Assembly (NCBI RefSeq): GCF_039543385.1
Contig: NZ_BAABJQ010000013.1
Location: forward strand, 124,001-188,000
Reading direction: 5' to 3'
From: Rugosimonospora acidiphila
GTDB lineage: Bacteria; Actinomycetota; Actinomycetes; Mycobacteriales; Micromonosporaceae
Length of the DNA stretch: 64,000 nucleotides
Under the pieces are notes generated by a model. The model saw only the letters and a program-made list of their open reading frames with translations. It made no database searches and had not been told where the DNA came from. Below are positions 15,824 through 24,736 of the stretch, in pieces; positions within the stretch are counted from its first letter, which is position 1; each line of letters starts with the position of its first letter. The position numbers and the translations under genes are program-made.

Positions 15824-17193
15824 TCGGTGCGCCCGGGAATGGTGGCCCCCGGCGCGGGCACGAGGTCCACCCGCACCGTCCGGCGCGTCTTGGGCATCAG
15901 CTCCATCCGCACCCGGCTGCCGTACCCGACGATGCGGTACAGCGACGGGTCGACCTGGTACAGCGGGATGTCGTCGCCGGTGCCGTCGTCGACCGCGATG
16001 GCGAACGACGTGGACTCGCTGTCCGCCTGGTATTCGACGTGCACCACCTGGCCGACGATGATCCGGTGCGGGCGCAGCCGGTCGTAGACCTCGCGGTACA
16101 GCCCGACACCCGCGCGCCACACGCCCGCGCACCACAGTAGCCAGCCGGCGGCCAGCGCGGCCGGCTCCCAGACCGAGCCCAGCCGGTCCGGCACCACCAG
16201 GTGGGTGAGCAGGTTCAGCAGCAGCAGCCACGCGCCGAGCAGGACCGCCACGCCGAGGGCGACGAAGACCATCAGCACGGGCCCGGGTGCCCGCTCGGCG
16301 CTCGAGCGCCGCAGTGCGTGGACGCGCACCGGGCGCCACTCACCGTCCCGGCTCGACCAGGCCTTGTCCCGCCGCGCGCTCACCAGCGACAGTGGACCCG
16401 GCGCGGCCCCGGCCAGGGCCACCGAGTACCCGGGCAGCCGGTCGCCCGGGGCCGGCGGGCTGGTGCGGGGCTCGGCGGACAGCCGGGCGCGCAGCGCGAG
16501 GCACTGCGCGGCGACGGCCCGGCCGTGACCCTTCGGTACCGGCCGGGACAGCGCCCTTCCCATCCAGGACAGCAGGGCCAGGCCGGCCAGCGCCGAGAAG
16601 GCGAGCCCGGTGCCCAGCTGGTCGCCGTGCCAGTCGCCGTGCCGGGCCGCGGCGGTGGCGAAGCCCACCGGCACCAGCACGGCGAGGCCGAGCAGCACGC
16701 GGGCCGCGAGCGGCGCCCGGGCGGCGACCAGCCCGCGCGCGCGGGCGTCCCGGACGACGAGGTCGGCGAACTCGGCGTGCCATCGGCGTTCATGCTCACC
16801 GGAGGGCAGGCTCAGCGCCAGCGCGGGCGCCACCCCGCTGCCGGTCACCGCCCTGGACGTGACATGCCGCAGCACGTGGCGCTCGTACCCGGTCAGCGTG
16901 CCCCGGTCGGCCGTGGGTCGCACCCAGCACTGCCCGTTGCGGTCCAGCCAGGCGGTGAGGACGCCGCGCGCCGCCAGATCCCAGAGCACCGCCGTGGCGG
17001 CGGACCGGGGCACCGAGCCGTCGGGCGGGCACAGCAGCGCGGCCACGGCCGGGTCGGCCTCGAATTCGTCGGCGGGGGCGGCCGGATCGGCCCTGACGCG
17101 TGCCCTGGTGGCCCAGTGCGCCAGCCAGAAGGCGGCGAGCCATGCGGCCAGCGAACATCCGGCGAAGATTGCGAGGGTTACCTGTGACAACAT
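15796..17193 (-). CDS. DUF2207-like integral membrane protein
   Basis: A 465-residue membrane protein: an N-terminal helix (VTLAIFAGCSLAAWLAAFW), a soluble winged-helix-like part (residues about 60-130, with AATAVLWDLAARGVLTAWLD), two helices near 160-210, and two more at about 305-360. The segment with LWDLAARG followed by helices and a cytoplasmic domain recalls DUF2207 proteins, but no YGL/GGSSG-rich end is seen, so the assignment is loose. The C-terminal 100 residues form a beta-rich soluble domain. The function is unknown. Confidence 0.65.
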   Translation of the reverse strand: MLSQVTLAIFAGCSLAAWLAAFWLAHWATRARVRADPAAPADEFEADPAVAALLCPPDGSVPRSAATAVLWDLAARGVLTAWLDRNGQCWVRPTADRGTLTGYERHVLRHVTSRAVTGSGVAPALALSLPSGEHERRWHAEFADLVVRDARARGLVAARAPLAARVLLGLAVLVPVGFATAAARHGDWHGDQLGTGLAFSALAGLALLSWMGRALSRPVPKGHGRAVAAQCLALRARLSAEPRTSPPAPGDRLPGYSVALAGAAPGPLSLVSARRDKAWSSRDGEWRPVRVHALRRSSAERAPGPVLMVFVALGVAVLLGAWLLLLNLLTHLVVPDRLGSVWEPAALAAGWLLWCAGVWRAGVGLYREVYDRLRPHRIIVGQVVHVEYQADSESTSFAIAVDDGTGDDIPLYQVDPSLYRIVGYGSRVRMELMPKTRRTVRVDLVPAPGATIPGRTDYGTAVKNS

Positions 17194-17306
17194 GCTGGAT
17201 CACGCCCGATGTCGAACCGACCGGTCACCCATCAGGATAAGGAATTCTCGCCAGACACTTTGTCGGCCGAAGGGCCGGAATCGGTCGGGGGAGCGCCGGG
17301 GGAGCG

Positions 17307-17639
17307 TCAGACGAGCGTGACCACCTCGTCGACGACGGCGGAGTGGATGCCCGTCGAGGTCTCCCGCAGGTAGCGCTGGCGCAGCTCGTGTGCCCGCCGG
17401 TAGCCCTCGGTCCGCAGCGCCTCGCGCATCTGCTCCTCGGAGTCGAAGCTGATCTGCACTATCGCGTCGATCGGCGGCTCCGCCCCGTCGGTCATCACAT
17501 CCGACAGGTAGTACTGGACGTACGACCGCGTCTGGGGCATCGCCTGGTAGGTCGGGCCGTAATCGTGCTTCATGAAGTGCCGGAACTCCTCGGTGGTGAT
17601 TTCCGGCTTCTTACGGATAACGGTCAGCATCGTGAACAT
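17307..17639 (-). CDS. EthD domain protein (ferredoxin-like fold)
   Basis: A 110-residue protein beginning MFTMLTVIRKKPEITTEEFR and containing HFMKHDYGPTYQAMP and YVQYYLSDV, which is the EthD/dimeric alpha-beta barrel pattern (RxPgxs.eeF..yw...H.pl). Family members are small accessory proteins or enzymes in degradation and polyketide pathways; here no partner gene is adjacent. A modest GAAAG lies before the ATG. Confidence 0.78.
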   Translation of the reverse strand: MFTMLTVIRKKPEITTEEFRHFMKHDYGPTYQAMPQTRSYVQYYLSDVMTDGAEPPIDAIVQISFDSEEQMREALRTEGYRRAHELRQRYLRETSTGIHSAVVDEVVTLV

Positions 17640-17781
17640 CGCTTGTCTTTCATCATTGTTCGGCCGAATTTCCGCCCGACGAGCGCGGGCGGGCCTCGCG
17701 GATCGCTCGCGGCCTGTCGAACGATCATACCTTCGCGGTCGCCCGCCCCCCAGAAGCCGCCTACGCGGTCGCCCGCCCTGT

Positions 17782-18849
17782 TCAGCCGCGGATCGGGCGG
17801 CGCTCGGGCAGCGGACGCAGGGTTGGCCAGCGCAGCCGAAGCTGGTCCGCCATGGCCGCGGTGAGGCGGGCGACGCCGGACAGCCGGGTGTGGTCGCGGG
17901 CCATCGCGGCCACCGTGTCGAGCCGGTGCAGCAGCCGTTGCCGCGCGGTGGCGGTGCCCCAGCGCCAGTCCTTGCGATCCACCCGGGCGAGGTGGTCGAC
18001 CGCCTCACGGCGGGCACGTTCGACGAGGGCGTCGCCCCGGATGAGCCAGCCGGCGCAGGCGTCCACCGGCTCGCCCGCCGGATCGGACCCGGTGAGCGAC
18101 CGCCAGGTGCGGCGGTAGGCGGACTCGGCCTCCTCCCGCAGCGGCGGCGGCGTGGCCGTGGCGCACCAGCAGGTGGGGAAGCCGATGCGCAGGTACGCCA
18201 GCTCGGTCAGGCCGTTGCCGAGGCTGGCCTGTTCGAGGTCGACGAAGCGCATCCCCCGCGCGGTGTGCAGGTCGTTGTCGGGGCAGGGGTCGCCGTGCAG
18301 CAGCGCGCCATGCCCGGCCGGGTCGAGCCGCCGGACCAGGTCCCGCAGCTCGGCCGGGGCACCGGGCGGGATCCGCACCGGCAGTCGCTCGGCCAGGCTG
18401 AGGAAGGCCCGGACGTCGGCATCGTCCGGGCCGCGCCAGGCCGGCAGCGTGCCGGCGTCCGCGACGGTGGTGGTGGCGTGCAGCCGGGCCAGGGTCTCGG
18501 CGTAGCCGAGCAGCCAGTCGTCGGGGGGAGTGGCAGCGGCCAGATACTCCAGGACCAGTACCCGGTCGGTGGGCACGGTGGCCAGCAGCGCCGGTACCAC
18601 GGCGGGGCGGGCCCGGGCGGCCAGCCGCAGGGCGGCGGCCTCCCGCGCGAACCGGTGTCCGGCGTCGGGCCCGCCGACGATCTGCTTGACGATGGCCGGG
18701 TCACCGTCGAACTCGACCAGCCAGACCCGTGAGCGCGGGCTGCTGGCCAGCCCACGGATCGGCCTGGGACTGCCCAGCCGGGCCGCGAGCTCCGGCCGGA
18801 TCGGCGGTTGCCGGCGCCACCACCCGAGCCCGCGCGCGACGGCGACCAC
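17782..18849 (-). CDS. APH family phosphotransferase
   Basis: A 355-residue small-molecule kinase of the aminoglycoside/choline phosphotransferase fold. VWLVEFDGDPAIVKQIVGG contains the ATP-binding Lys, LLHGDPCPDNDLH the catalytic loop (HGDxxxxN) and MRFVDLEQASLG the metal-binding DxE/DFD equivalent. RVLVLEYLA is the hinge strand. Such genes are widespread and mostly not antibiotic-resistance genes; the substrate is unknown. A single gene between EthD and the acyltransferase. Confidence 0.83.
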   Translation of the reverse strand: MVAVARGLGWWRRQPPIRPELAARLGSPRPIRGLASSPRSRVWLVEFDGDPAIVKQIVGGPDAGHRFAREAAALRLAARARPAVVPALLATVPTDRVLVLEYLAAATPPDDWLLGYAETLARLHATTTVADAGTLPAWRGPDDADVRAFLSLAERLPVRIPPGAPAELRDLVRRLDPAGHGALLHGDPCPDNDLHTARGMRFVDLEQASLGNGLTELAYLRIGFPTCWCATATPPPLREEAESAYRRTWRSLTGSDPAGEPVDACAGWLIRGDALVERARREAVDHLARVDRKDWRWGTATARQRLLHRLDTVAAMARDHTRLSGVARLTAAMADQLRLRWPTLRPLPERRPIRG

Positions 18850-18958
18850 TGGTCCGCCTCCCCACTCGCGAGCGTCGACCCGACAGCGGCAACGGGACCA
18901 GCCCGGCCCCGGACGTCACGTCACATCCACATTCGCCTCCGCGTCGCCGTCGACGATG

Positions 18959-21268
18959 TTACTGCGCTGGCCCGCCGGTGAGCAGGACGCCGCGCAGCGG
19001 GGCGGCCAGCGAACGCGCGTACACGTCGGTCAGGTGCTCGGTGTCCCACCGCACCGCGGTCGTACCGACGAACGACGGGCAGAGTCCGGCGCCGTCGCAG
19101 AACCATGTCCGAGTGTCCACATAGGACGTGCCGGTGGACCGGGCGACGGATCGCTCGGCCGAGGCGAGGGTGACCCACTCGTTGCTGATCGGCCGCACGC
19201 AGTCGGCGGGGATGCCGCCGGCGTTGTCGCAGTCGGTCAGCGCACCGGCCTTCGGCGGCGGTGCCAGCGTGACGACGTGGCGGCCGGCACCGGGGCCCAA
19301 CCGCGCGATGGTGTCGCGCAGGGCCACCTCGTACTGCGTGGTGGCGTCGGTGCCGGTGGCGCCGCTGGCGAGCCGGCCGAGCGTGTCCTCGGTCTCGGAC
19401 AGCACGACGAGCCGCGGGTGCAGCGCGGCCGCCTCGGCGACGGCCCAGGCGTGGTGGGCGTCGCAGTCGTCGTCGTGCCGGCCATTGGTGTCGTACACAG
19501 ACACGTCGGCGGCGGGGCAGCTCTCCAGCGTGAGGCCGACGACCCGCCAGTCCGACCGGTGCGGCTCGGCGCGGCTGGCCCCCGATGACCCGGAACGGCC
19601 GCCGTTCAGCGCCGCTTCGATGCCGGGCAGCCAGCTCATCGCCATCGAGTCGCCCATCACCACGGCGACCGGGGCGTCGTCGGCGGTGCTGCCGAACGTG
19701 CACCCCGCCACCTCGCTCGGGCCGGGCACCGAGCAGCCGCCCCAGTGGACGCGGGCGGTGCCCTGCTGGTCCAGCCCCGGGGTCACCGCCGGGAAGCCGG
19801 TAGCGGACAGGGACGCGTCGATCGCCGAGGTGAGCGACGCCGGTGCCGGCGCGAGATCCTCAGCCGGCAGGGGAAGCAGGCGTGAGGCCCGGGTGGCCGG
19901 CAGGCCCGGCGTGGTGCGCGGCGGTACCAGCGCGCCGAGCACCGCCACGCAGCACAGGCACGCCGCGGCGGCGATGGCCGGCCGGCGTACCCCGGCGAGC
20001 CGGAACCGCCAGCCGCCCGGATGGCGGGCGCGTCGGGAGCCCAACCGGCGGCAGGGAGCCTCCACCAGGTGGTACGACGCGACGGACAGCCCCAGCATCG
20101 CCAGCACCGCTATCGGGTACCGGTACTCCGGGGCGTCCGGGATGAGCACCGCGGTGACCACGACCACCGGCCAGTGCCACAGGTACAGCGAGTACGAGAC
20201 GCGGCCCAGGTACCGGGCGACCGGATTGGTCAGCGGCGCACCCCATCGGCCGAGCGGGCCGGCCGCCCCGGCGGCCAGCAGCACGGCGGCGGACCCGACC
20301 GCGAGCGCCGCCCACGGTGCCGGGAACCCCGGGCCGGCCGGGGTGACGAACCCGCTGGCCGCCACCCCGGCCAGGCCGAGCAGCCAGAGCGGCCCGCGGG
20401 CGCGACCCAGCCGGGTGGCGAGGCGGCGCACCGGCCCGATGGCGACCGCCAGCGCGGCGCCGGCACCCAGCTCCCAGGCCCGTGCCGGCGACGAGAAGTA
20501 GGCGGCCGTGGCGGCGTCGCGGGTGTGCACGACGGAGTACGCGAACGACGCCGCGCCGGCGAGCGCGACGACCACCAGCAGCAGGGCCCTCGCCCGGGGC
20601 GCGGTCAACCGCCGGGCCACCAGCGAGAGCACCACGAGGATGACCACCGGCCAGACGAGATAGAACTGCTCCTCGACGGCCAGCGACCAGAAGTGCTGCA
20701 CCGGCGACGGTGCGCGATCGGCCTGGAAGTAGTCGGCCCCGATGCGGGCGAAATGGACGTTGGCCGCGAAGGCGAGCGCCCACCGGACATCGTCGACCGT
20801 CTGCGCGATCCGGGCACCCCGGAAGACCACGTGCGCGGTCACCGTGACGGCGGCCAGCACGGCCAGCGCCCCCGGCAGGATGCGCCGCACCCGCCGCGCG
20901 TAGAACCCCCGGAAGGACAGGCGGCCCCGCTGCTCGGTCTCCCGCACCAGCAGCCCGGTGATCAGGAACCCGGAGATGACGAAGAAGACGTCGACGCCGA
21001 TGAACCCGCCGGACGGGTACCCGGTGAGGTGGTACAGCACGACCAGAAGCACCGCGACGGCGCGCAGCCCCTCGATGTCGGCCCGGAAGCCCGTGGTGTG
21101 CGTGGTGGTCTGACCGTCATCGGGTCGGATGGGCTGGCCGACCGGGGGCGGGACGGTCTGGCCGTCGGCGGGCCGCCGGGGCCGGGGCACGGCGGCGGCT
21201 CGGTCGGCCATCACGCGGCGTGGCTCTCCGGCGACCGGGCGGGAGCGGGGCGCGAGGTTGTGAGGCAC
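18959..21268 (-). CDS. Acyltransferase 3 with C-terminal SGNH domain (OafA type)
   Basis: A 769-residue membrane O-acyltransferase likely to acetylate cell-envelope glycans. Residues about 60-420 form the acyltransferase-3 domain: RADIEGLRAVAVLLVVLYHL, GGFIGVDVFFVISGFLITGL and SYSLYLWHWPVVVV, with FYARRVRRILP. The outer-face SGNH hydrolase domain follows, with block I in VAVVMGDSMAMSWLPG and the catalytic Asp-His pair in WDTEHLTDVY. This two-domain form is the classical OafA/OatA-like arrangement. The start is taken as GTG at 21268 (GGAG 9 nt upstream); ATG at residue 20 is an alternative. Divergent from the IMP dehydrogenase gene. Confidence 0.87.
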   Translation of the reverse strand: MPHNLAPRSRPVAGEPRRVMADRAAAVPRPRRPADGQTVPPPVGQPIRPDDGQTTTHTTGFRADIEGLRAVAVLLVVLYHLTGYPSGGFIGVDVFFVISGFLITGLLVRETEQRGRLSFRGFYARRVRRILPGALAVLAAVTVTAHVVFRGARIAQTVDDVRWALAFAANVHFARIGADYFQADRAPSPVQHFWSLAVEEQFYLVWPVVILVVLSLVARRLTAPRARALLLVVVALAGAASFAYSVVHTRDAATAAYFSSPARAWELGAGAALAVAIGPVRRLATRLGRARGPLWLLGLAGVAASGFVTPAGPGFPAPWAALAVGSAAVLLAAGAAGPLGRWGAPLTNPVARYLGRVSYSLYLWHWPVVVVTAVLIPDAPEYRYPIAVLAMLGLSVASYHLVEAPCRRLGSRRARHPGGWRFRLAGVRRPAIAAAACLCCVAVLGALVPPRTTPGLPATRASRLLPLPAEDLAPAPASLTSAIDASLSATGFPAVTPGLDQQGTARVHWGGCSVPGPSEVAGCTFGSTADDAPVAVVMGDSMAMSWLPGIEAALNGGRSGSSGASRAEPHRSDWRVVGLTLESCPAADVSVYDTNGRHDDDCDAHHAWAVAEAAALHPRLVVLSETEDTLGRLASGATGTDATTQYEVALRDTIARLGPGAGRHVVTLAPPPKAGALTDCDNAGGIPADCVRPISNEWVTLASAERSVARSTGTSYVDTRTWFCDGAGLCPSFVGTTAVRWDTEHLTDVYARSLAAPLRGVLLTGGPAQ

Positions 21269-21624
21269 AGTCGCGGACTCCAGCGATCGGATGGACGCTA
21301 CTTCGATCAGTGGCCGAAGCTACCGCGCGTGCGTGCCGCGCGCGACTCGAGCGTCCGTGCCGCGCGACGCGAGCGTCCGTGCCGTGCGACGCGAGCGTCC
21401 GTGCCGCGGGCGACGCGAGTGTCGTGCGCCGGGTGCGCGGATCGAGCGTTTGGCGCCCTGGGCGCGAGTCGAGCAATCTCGCGCGGGGCGCGAATTACGT
21501 GCAGTGGGCGGGCGAGCCGGGTTCGGCACCAACGGGGGAGGGAAGTGATATTTTGACGGCTTACGTTCGGTTAGCCGGAGCGAACGCCACATCAGACGGG
21601 GAGCCGATCAACGAGGAGGGCACG
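21269..21624. other. Divergent intergenic region
   Basis: A 356-bp gap between acyltransferase and IMP dehydrogenase genes. The plus-strand frame is open but its composition (RDASVRA repeats) comes from the 22-bp array at 21343-21440. TTTTGACGGCTTACG near 21551 may hold a -35 box. No riboswitch was recognised. Confidence 0.5.
21343..21440 (+). repeat. 22-bp tandem repeat array
   Basis: About 4.4 units of CGACGCGAGCGTCCGTGCCG plus two variable bases, in the leader region of the IMP dehydrogenase gene. Each unit contains the short palindrome GCGACGC-type sequence. Confidence 0.82.
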
Positions 21625-23127
21625 GTGCGGATTCTCGACGAGGTGTCGCGCACGCTCAACGAGTACCTGCTGGTTCCGAACCTGACCACGGCCGACTGCA
21701 CCCCGGACAACATCGATCTGGGCGCTCCGCTGGTGCGCCACCACGCCGGCGAAGAGCCCGCGATCCGGGTCGCCACCCCGCTGACCAGCGCGATCATGGG
21801 TGCGGTCTCGTCGCCGCGGCTGGCGATCGCGCTGGCGCAGTGCGGCGGCCTGACCTTCATCCACCAGAACCAGCCGGTCGACGCGCAGGCGGGCATGGTC
21901 GCCGCGGTCAAGCGGCACAAGGCCGGCTTCCGGTTCTCCGACACGAACATCAAGCCCTCCGCGACGCTCGGCGAGCTGGCGGCCCTGCTGCAGACGGCGG
22001 AGCGGGACGTGGCGGTGGTGACCGACGACGGCAGCGCCCATGGGGTGTTCGTCGGGCTCATCTCGACCGACGACTTCCATCCGCAGCGGCACGACCTCAA
22101 CGACTCGGTGGGCTCACGGATGCGTCCGGCCCAGCGGCTGGTCACCGCCGCGCCGACCGTGTCGCTGCCCGAGGCGAACACCCTCATCTGGGACCACCGG
22201 CTGGACGTGCTCCCGGTGGTGGGCGAGGACGGGCGGCTGCAGTCGATCGTCCTGCGCCGCGACTACGAACTGCACAAGCGGTTCCGCAACGAGACCATCG
22301 ACGAGGAGAAGCGGTTCCGGGTCGGGGCCGGAGTCAACACCCACGACTACCGGGAACGCATCCCGGCACTGGTCGAGGCCGGTGCCGACCTGCTGTGCAT
22401 CGACTCCTCCGACGGGTACTCGGTGTGGCAGCGGGACACCCTGCGGTACGTGCGCGAGACGTACGGGGACGGCGTCCGGATCGGTGCCGGCAACGTGGTC
22501 GACGGCCGGGCGTTCCGGTACCTCGCGGACGCCGGCGCCGACTTCGTGAAGGTCGGCATCGGGGGCGGCTCGATCTGCATCACCCGCGACCAGAAGGGCA
22601 TCGGCCGGGGCCAGGCGTCCGCGCTCATCGACGTGGTGGCCGCCCGCCACGCGTACCTGCGCGAGACCGGCGTCTACGTGCCCCTGTGCTGCGACGGCGG
22701 GCTGCTCAGCGACTACCACATGGCGATCGCGTTCGCGCTGGGTGCCGACTTCGTCATGCTGGGCCGGTATTTCGCCCGGTTCGACGAGAGCCCGTCCGCC
22801 CTGGTGCGCGTCGGCGGCCAGTTCTTCAAGGAGTACTGGGGCGAGGGCTCCAACCGGGCCCGCAACGTCACCCGGTACGAGCACGGCGGCGGCGACCGGT
22901 TGGCCTTCGAGGAGGGCGTGGACGGCTACGTGCCCTACGCGGGCAGCCTCTACGACAACGTGGCGCTGACGATCGCGAAGCTCAAGGCCACGATGATCAG
23001 CTGTGGCTCGACCGACCTGCGTGCCTTCCACGAGAACGCCGTGCTGGTGCCCGTGTCGCAGCAGAGCTACCTGCAGAACACGGCCGAGATCCAACTGCGC
23101 GACCGGGTCAGCGACGCCAGCCACTGA
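21625..23127 (+). CDS. guaB: IMP dehydrogenase
   Basis: A 500-residue protein catalysing NAD-dependent oxidation of IMP to XMP, the committed step to GTP. The catalytic loop is GGGSICITR with Cys318, followed by GIGRGQ; the two CBS modules lie at about residues 95-215 (AVVTDDGSAHGVFVGLISTD, LPVVGEDGRLQSIVLRRDY), and the phosphate-binding GADFVMLGRYFARFDESP and flap region EYWGEGSNRARN are visible. The wording GGGSICITRDQKGIGRG and CDGGLLSDYHMAIA differs from the usual GuaB2 type (GPGSICTTR, ADGG) and recalls a clade seen in anaerobic Firmicutes. GTG at 21625 has AGGAGGG 4 nt upstream; the frame is open to 21220 but runs through the repeat array. Confidence 0.88.
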   Translation: MRILDEVSRTLNEYLLVPNLTTADCTPDNIDLGAPLVRHHAGEEPAIRVATPLTSAIMGAVSSPRLAIALAQCGGLTFIHQNQPVDAQAGMVAAVKRHKAGFRFSDTNIKPSATLGELAALLQTAERDVAVVTDDGSAHGVFVGLISTDDFHPQRHDLNDSVGSRMRPAQRLVTAAPTVSLPEANTLIWDHRLDVLPVVGEDGRLQSIVLRRDYELHKRFRNETIDEEKRFRVGAGVNTHDYRERIPALVEAGADLLCIDSSDGYSVWQRDTLRYVRETYGDGVRIGAGNVVDGRAFRYLADAGADFVKVGIGGGSICITRDQKGIGRGQASALIDVVAARHAYLRETGVYVPLCCDGGLLSDYHMAIAFALGADFVMLGRYFARFDESPSALVRVGGQFFKEYWGEGSNRARNVTRYEHGGGDRLAFEEGVDGYVPYAGSLYDNVALTIAKLKATMISCGSTDLRAFHENAVLVPVSQQSYLQNTAEIQLRDRVSDASH

Positions 23128-23230
23128 CCCGGTCGGAAAGCCCCGATCCCGCCCTCGCCGTCACGAATCTGCACAGTGGTGGTGTGCGGTGCGCCGTGCC
23201 CCATAACTCGTGCGCGGTACGGGGCTGCGA

Positions 23231-23357
23231 TGTGTGGTTGAGGGAATCGAACCCTCGCGCTGCCCTCCACGCACCCAGAGGTACCGGTTTCGCCGCCGGT
23301 CCCAACGGCTTGTGCACGCCTCCGTGACGGTTACCCGCTCCCGCGCTTCGGCCACTC
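23231..23357 (-). ncRNA. tRNA-like small RNA, candidate bacterial Y RNA (YrlA)
   Basis: A perfect T-arm is seen on the minus strand (GAGGG-TTCGATT-CCCTC, plus coordinates 23240-23256), followed by AACCACAC. About 100 nt upstream lies GAGTGGCCGAAGCG: GTGG can pair with CCAC of the 3' side as an acceptor-like stem, and GCCGAAG fits GNCGAAN(0-1)G, the D-arm-side motif reported for bacterial Y RNAs, which mimic tRNAs. Length (about 127 nt) and the absence of a normal anticodon arm rule out a standard tRNA. Internal stems are visible, for example CACG-GAGG-CGTG. It starts directly after the stop of the DIP1984-family gene on the same strand and may be processed from that transcript. No Ro60/Rsr gene lies in the window. 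Confidence 0.6.
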
Positions 23358-23819
23358 CTAATCCCGCAGGTCGGCCTCCCAGTTGACGCGCTGGATCTGC
23401 ACATCGAGGTCGCGAAGCTCGCGCGCCACGCCATCGGCCTGCCGGCGCAGCTGCGCCACGGACAGCGCGGACAGCATCTTCAGCTCCGAACGAAGCTGAC
23501 GCGCGTTGGAGCGGTCGCGCCCGGCCGAGTCGGCCGCCGCGGTCAGCACCGAATGCCGCAACCGCAGCACGTCCCGCCGGGCGAGCGCCTCGGTGAGCGT
23601 CATGGTGCCGAGGGCGACGGTGGAGTTGGTGCGGTTGATCCGGGCGATCAGCACCTCCAGCCGGTCGAGGACCTGACCGACCTCGATGAGCAGCTGCGCG
23701 GCGTCCTCGGCGGGCGCCTCACCCTCCTGGTACCGCGCGTTGCTCACGATCCGGGAGCGCAGCTGTTCCACGCGGCGCATCGCGTCGGCGCGCTCCGCGA
23801 GCGCTTCCGCGAGCTTCAT
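23358..23819 (-). CDS. DIP1984 family protein
   Basis: A 153-residue, almost wholly helical protein: MKLAEALAERADAMRRVEQL, ARYQEGEAPAEDAAQLL, then LIARINRTNSTVALGTMTLTEALARRD, and a long helix up to QIQRVNWEADLRD. LAERAD, RINRTN and the closing QxxNWxxDL are the family's conserved points. The biochemical role is not established; I recall, without being able to verify it here, that such genes occur near RNA-repair or Ro/Y-RNA loci. The tRNA-like RNA immediately downstream makes a link with RNA metabolism attractive. The ATG at 23819 is followed by a typical family N terminus. Confidence 0.82.
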   Translation of the reverse strand: MKLAEALAERADAMRRVEQLRSRIVSNARYQEGEAPAEDAAQLLIEVGQVLDRLEVLIARINRTNSTVALGTMTLTEALARRDVLRLRHSVLTAAADSAGRDRSNARQLRSELKMLSALSVAQLRRQADGVARELRDLDVQIQRVNWEADLRD

Positions 23820-23962
23820 GACCGGCCCCTCTCGTTCCCAGAGCCACCGACGATAATCGATCTCGATAGGCCGCGTAACCCGTTATCCGGCCCCGATTCC
23901 ACGGATCGGGACGGCGCCCCCGGCCGCCTTTCGGACCGGCCGCCGTCGCACCGAGCCCCGCA

Positions 23963-24022
23963 CCCGAGCCATCGCCCGAGCCGTCGTCTGAGCTATCGCC
24001 CGAGCCGTCGCCCGAGCCGTCG
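23963..24022 (+). repeat. 12-bp tandem repeat array
   Basis: Five units of CCCGAGCCGTCG (some with ATCG or TCTGAG), ending about 65 nt before the DJ-1 gene start. Confidence 0.85.
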
Positions 24023-24086
24023 CGGGCGACGATCCGCCGGGTTATCGTGAGAGCCCGACGACCGCCCCGTACCCGATTGGACGCGC

Positions 24087-24680
24087 ATGACCGGACAGCC
24101 CGTGCGGCGGCTGGGAATCATGTTGTTTCCCGGCGTGGAGGAGCTGGACGCGATCGGCCCCTGGGAGGTGTTGTCCTACTGGACCCGGGAGTTCCCCGAG
24201 GACGGCTGGGAAACCTTCTGCTTCTCGGCCGATGGCGCGCCGGTGACGTGTGCGAAGGGGCTCACCGTCGTACCGCACCACGCGACGGCCGACATGCCCC
24301 CGCTCGATGCCCTGCTGCACCCGGGCGGCCAGGGCACCCGGCCGCTGCTGGCCGACGACGGGCATCTCGACTGGCTGCGCGGCCTGCGCCGCACGGTACC
24401 GCTGATGACCAGCGTGTGCACCGGGTCGCTGGTCCTCGCGGCGGCCGGCCTGCTGGCCGGGCGCCCGGCCACCACGCACTGGGGCTCGCTCGACCGGCTC
24501 GCGCAGCTCGACCCCACCATCGAGGTGCGGCCCGACGACCGGTTCGTCGACGACGGCGACGTGGTCACCTCGGCGGGCGTCTCGGCCGGCATCGATCTGG
24601 CCGTGCACCTGGTCGGCCGCCTGGCCACGCCGGAGCGGGCGCGGCAGGTGAGCCGGGGCATCCAGTACGAACCCCGGTAG
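24087..24680 (+). CDS. DJ-1/PfpI family protein
   Basis: A 197-residue protein of the class I glutamine amidotransferase-like fold. GIMLFPGVEELDAIGPWEVL is the N-terminal strand-helix with its conserved Glu, and LMTSVCTGSLVLAAAGLLAG contains the nucleophilic Cys elbow (VCTGS), followed by ATTHWGSLDRL. It is close to isonitrile-hydratase-like members of the family, yet no enzyme activity can be assigned. It has no HTH, unlike the GlxA-type gene at 13012. Convergent with the marR gene downstream. Confidence 0.85.
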   Translation: MTGQPVRRLGIMLFPGVEELDAIGPWEVLSYWTREFPEDGWETFCFSADGAPVTCAKGLTVVPHHATADMPPLDALLHPGGQGTRPLLADDGHLDWLRGLRRTVPLMTSVCTGSLVLAAAGLLAGRPATTHWGSLDRLAQLDPTIEVRPDDRFVDDGDVVTSAGVSAGIDLAVHLVGRLATPERARQVSRGIQYEPR

Positions 24681-24736
24681 GCGCCGGGCGCCCGGCGGTT
24701 CGTGAGCCAGCACGCCGGCGCCGGGCGACTGTGCCG

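Noticed and set aside
17782..18849. Aminoglycoside resistance gene
   Set aside because: Only the general APH fold is evident; nothing points to an antibiotic substrate, so it is called a phosphotransferase of unknown substrate.
20021..21556. 511-codon plus-strand frame
   Set aside because: Antisense to the acyltransferase gene and then running through the 22-bp repeat array; no protein-like composition.
23231..23357. Standard tRNA gene on the minus strand
   Set aside because: The T-arm is perfect, but the element is about 127 nt long, the acceptor has two mismatches and no normal anticodon arm is found; a Y-RNA-like RNA fits better.
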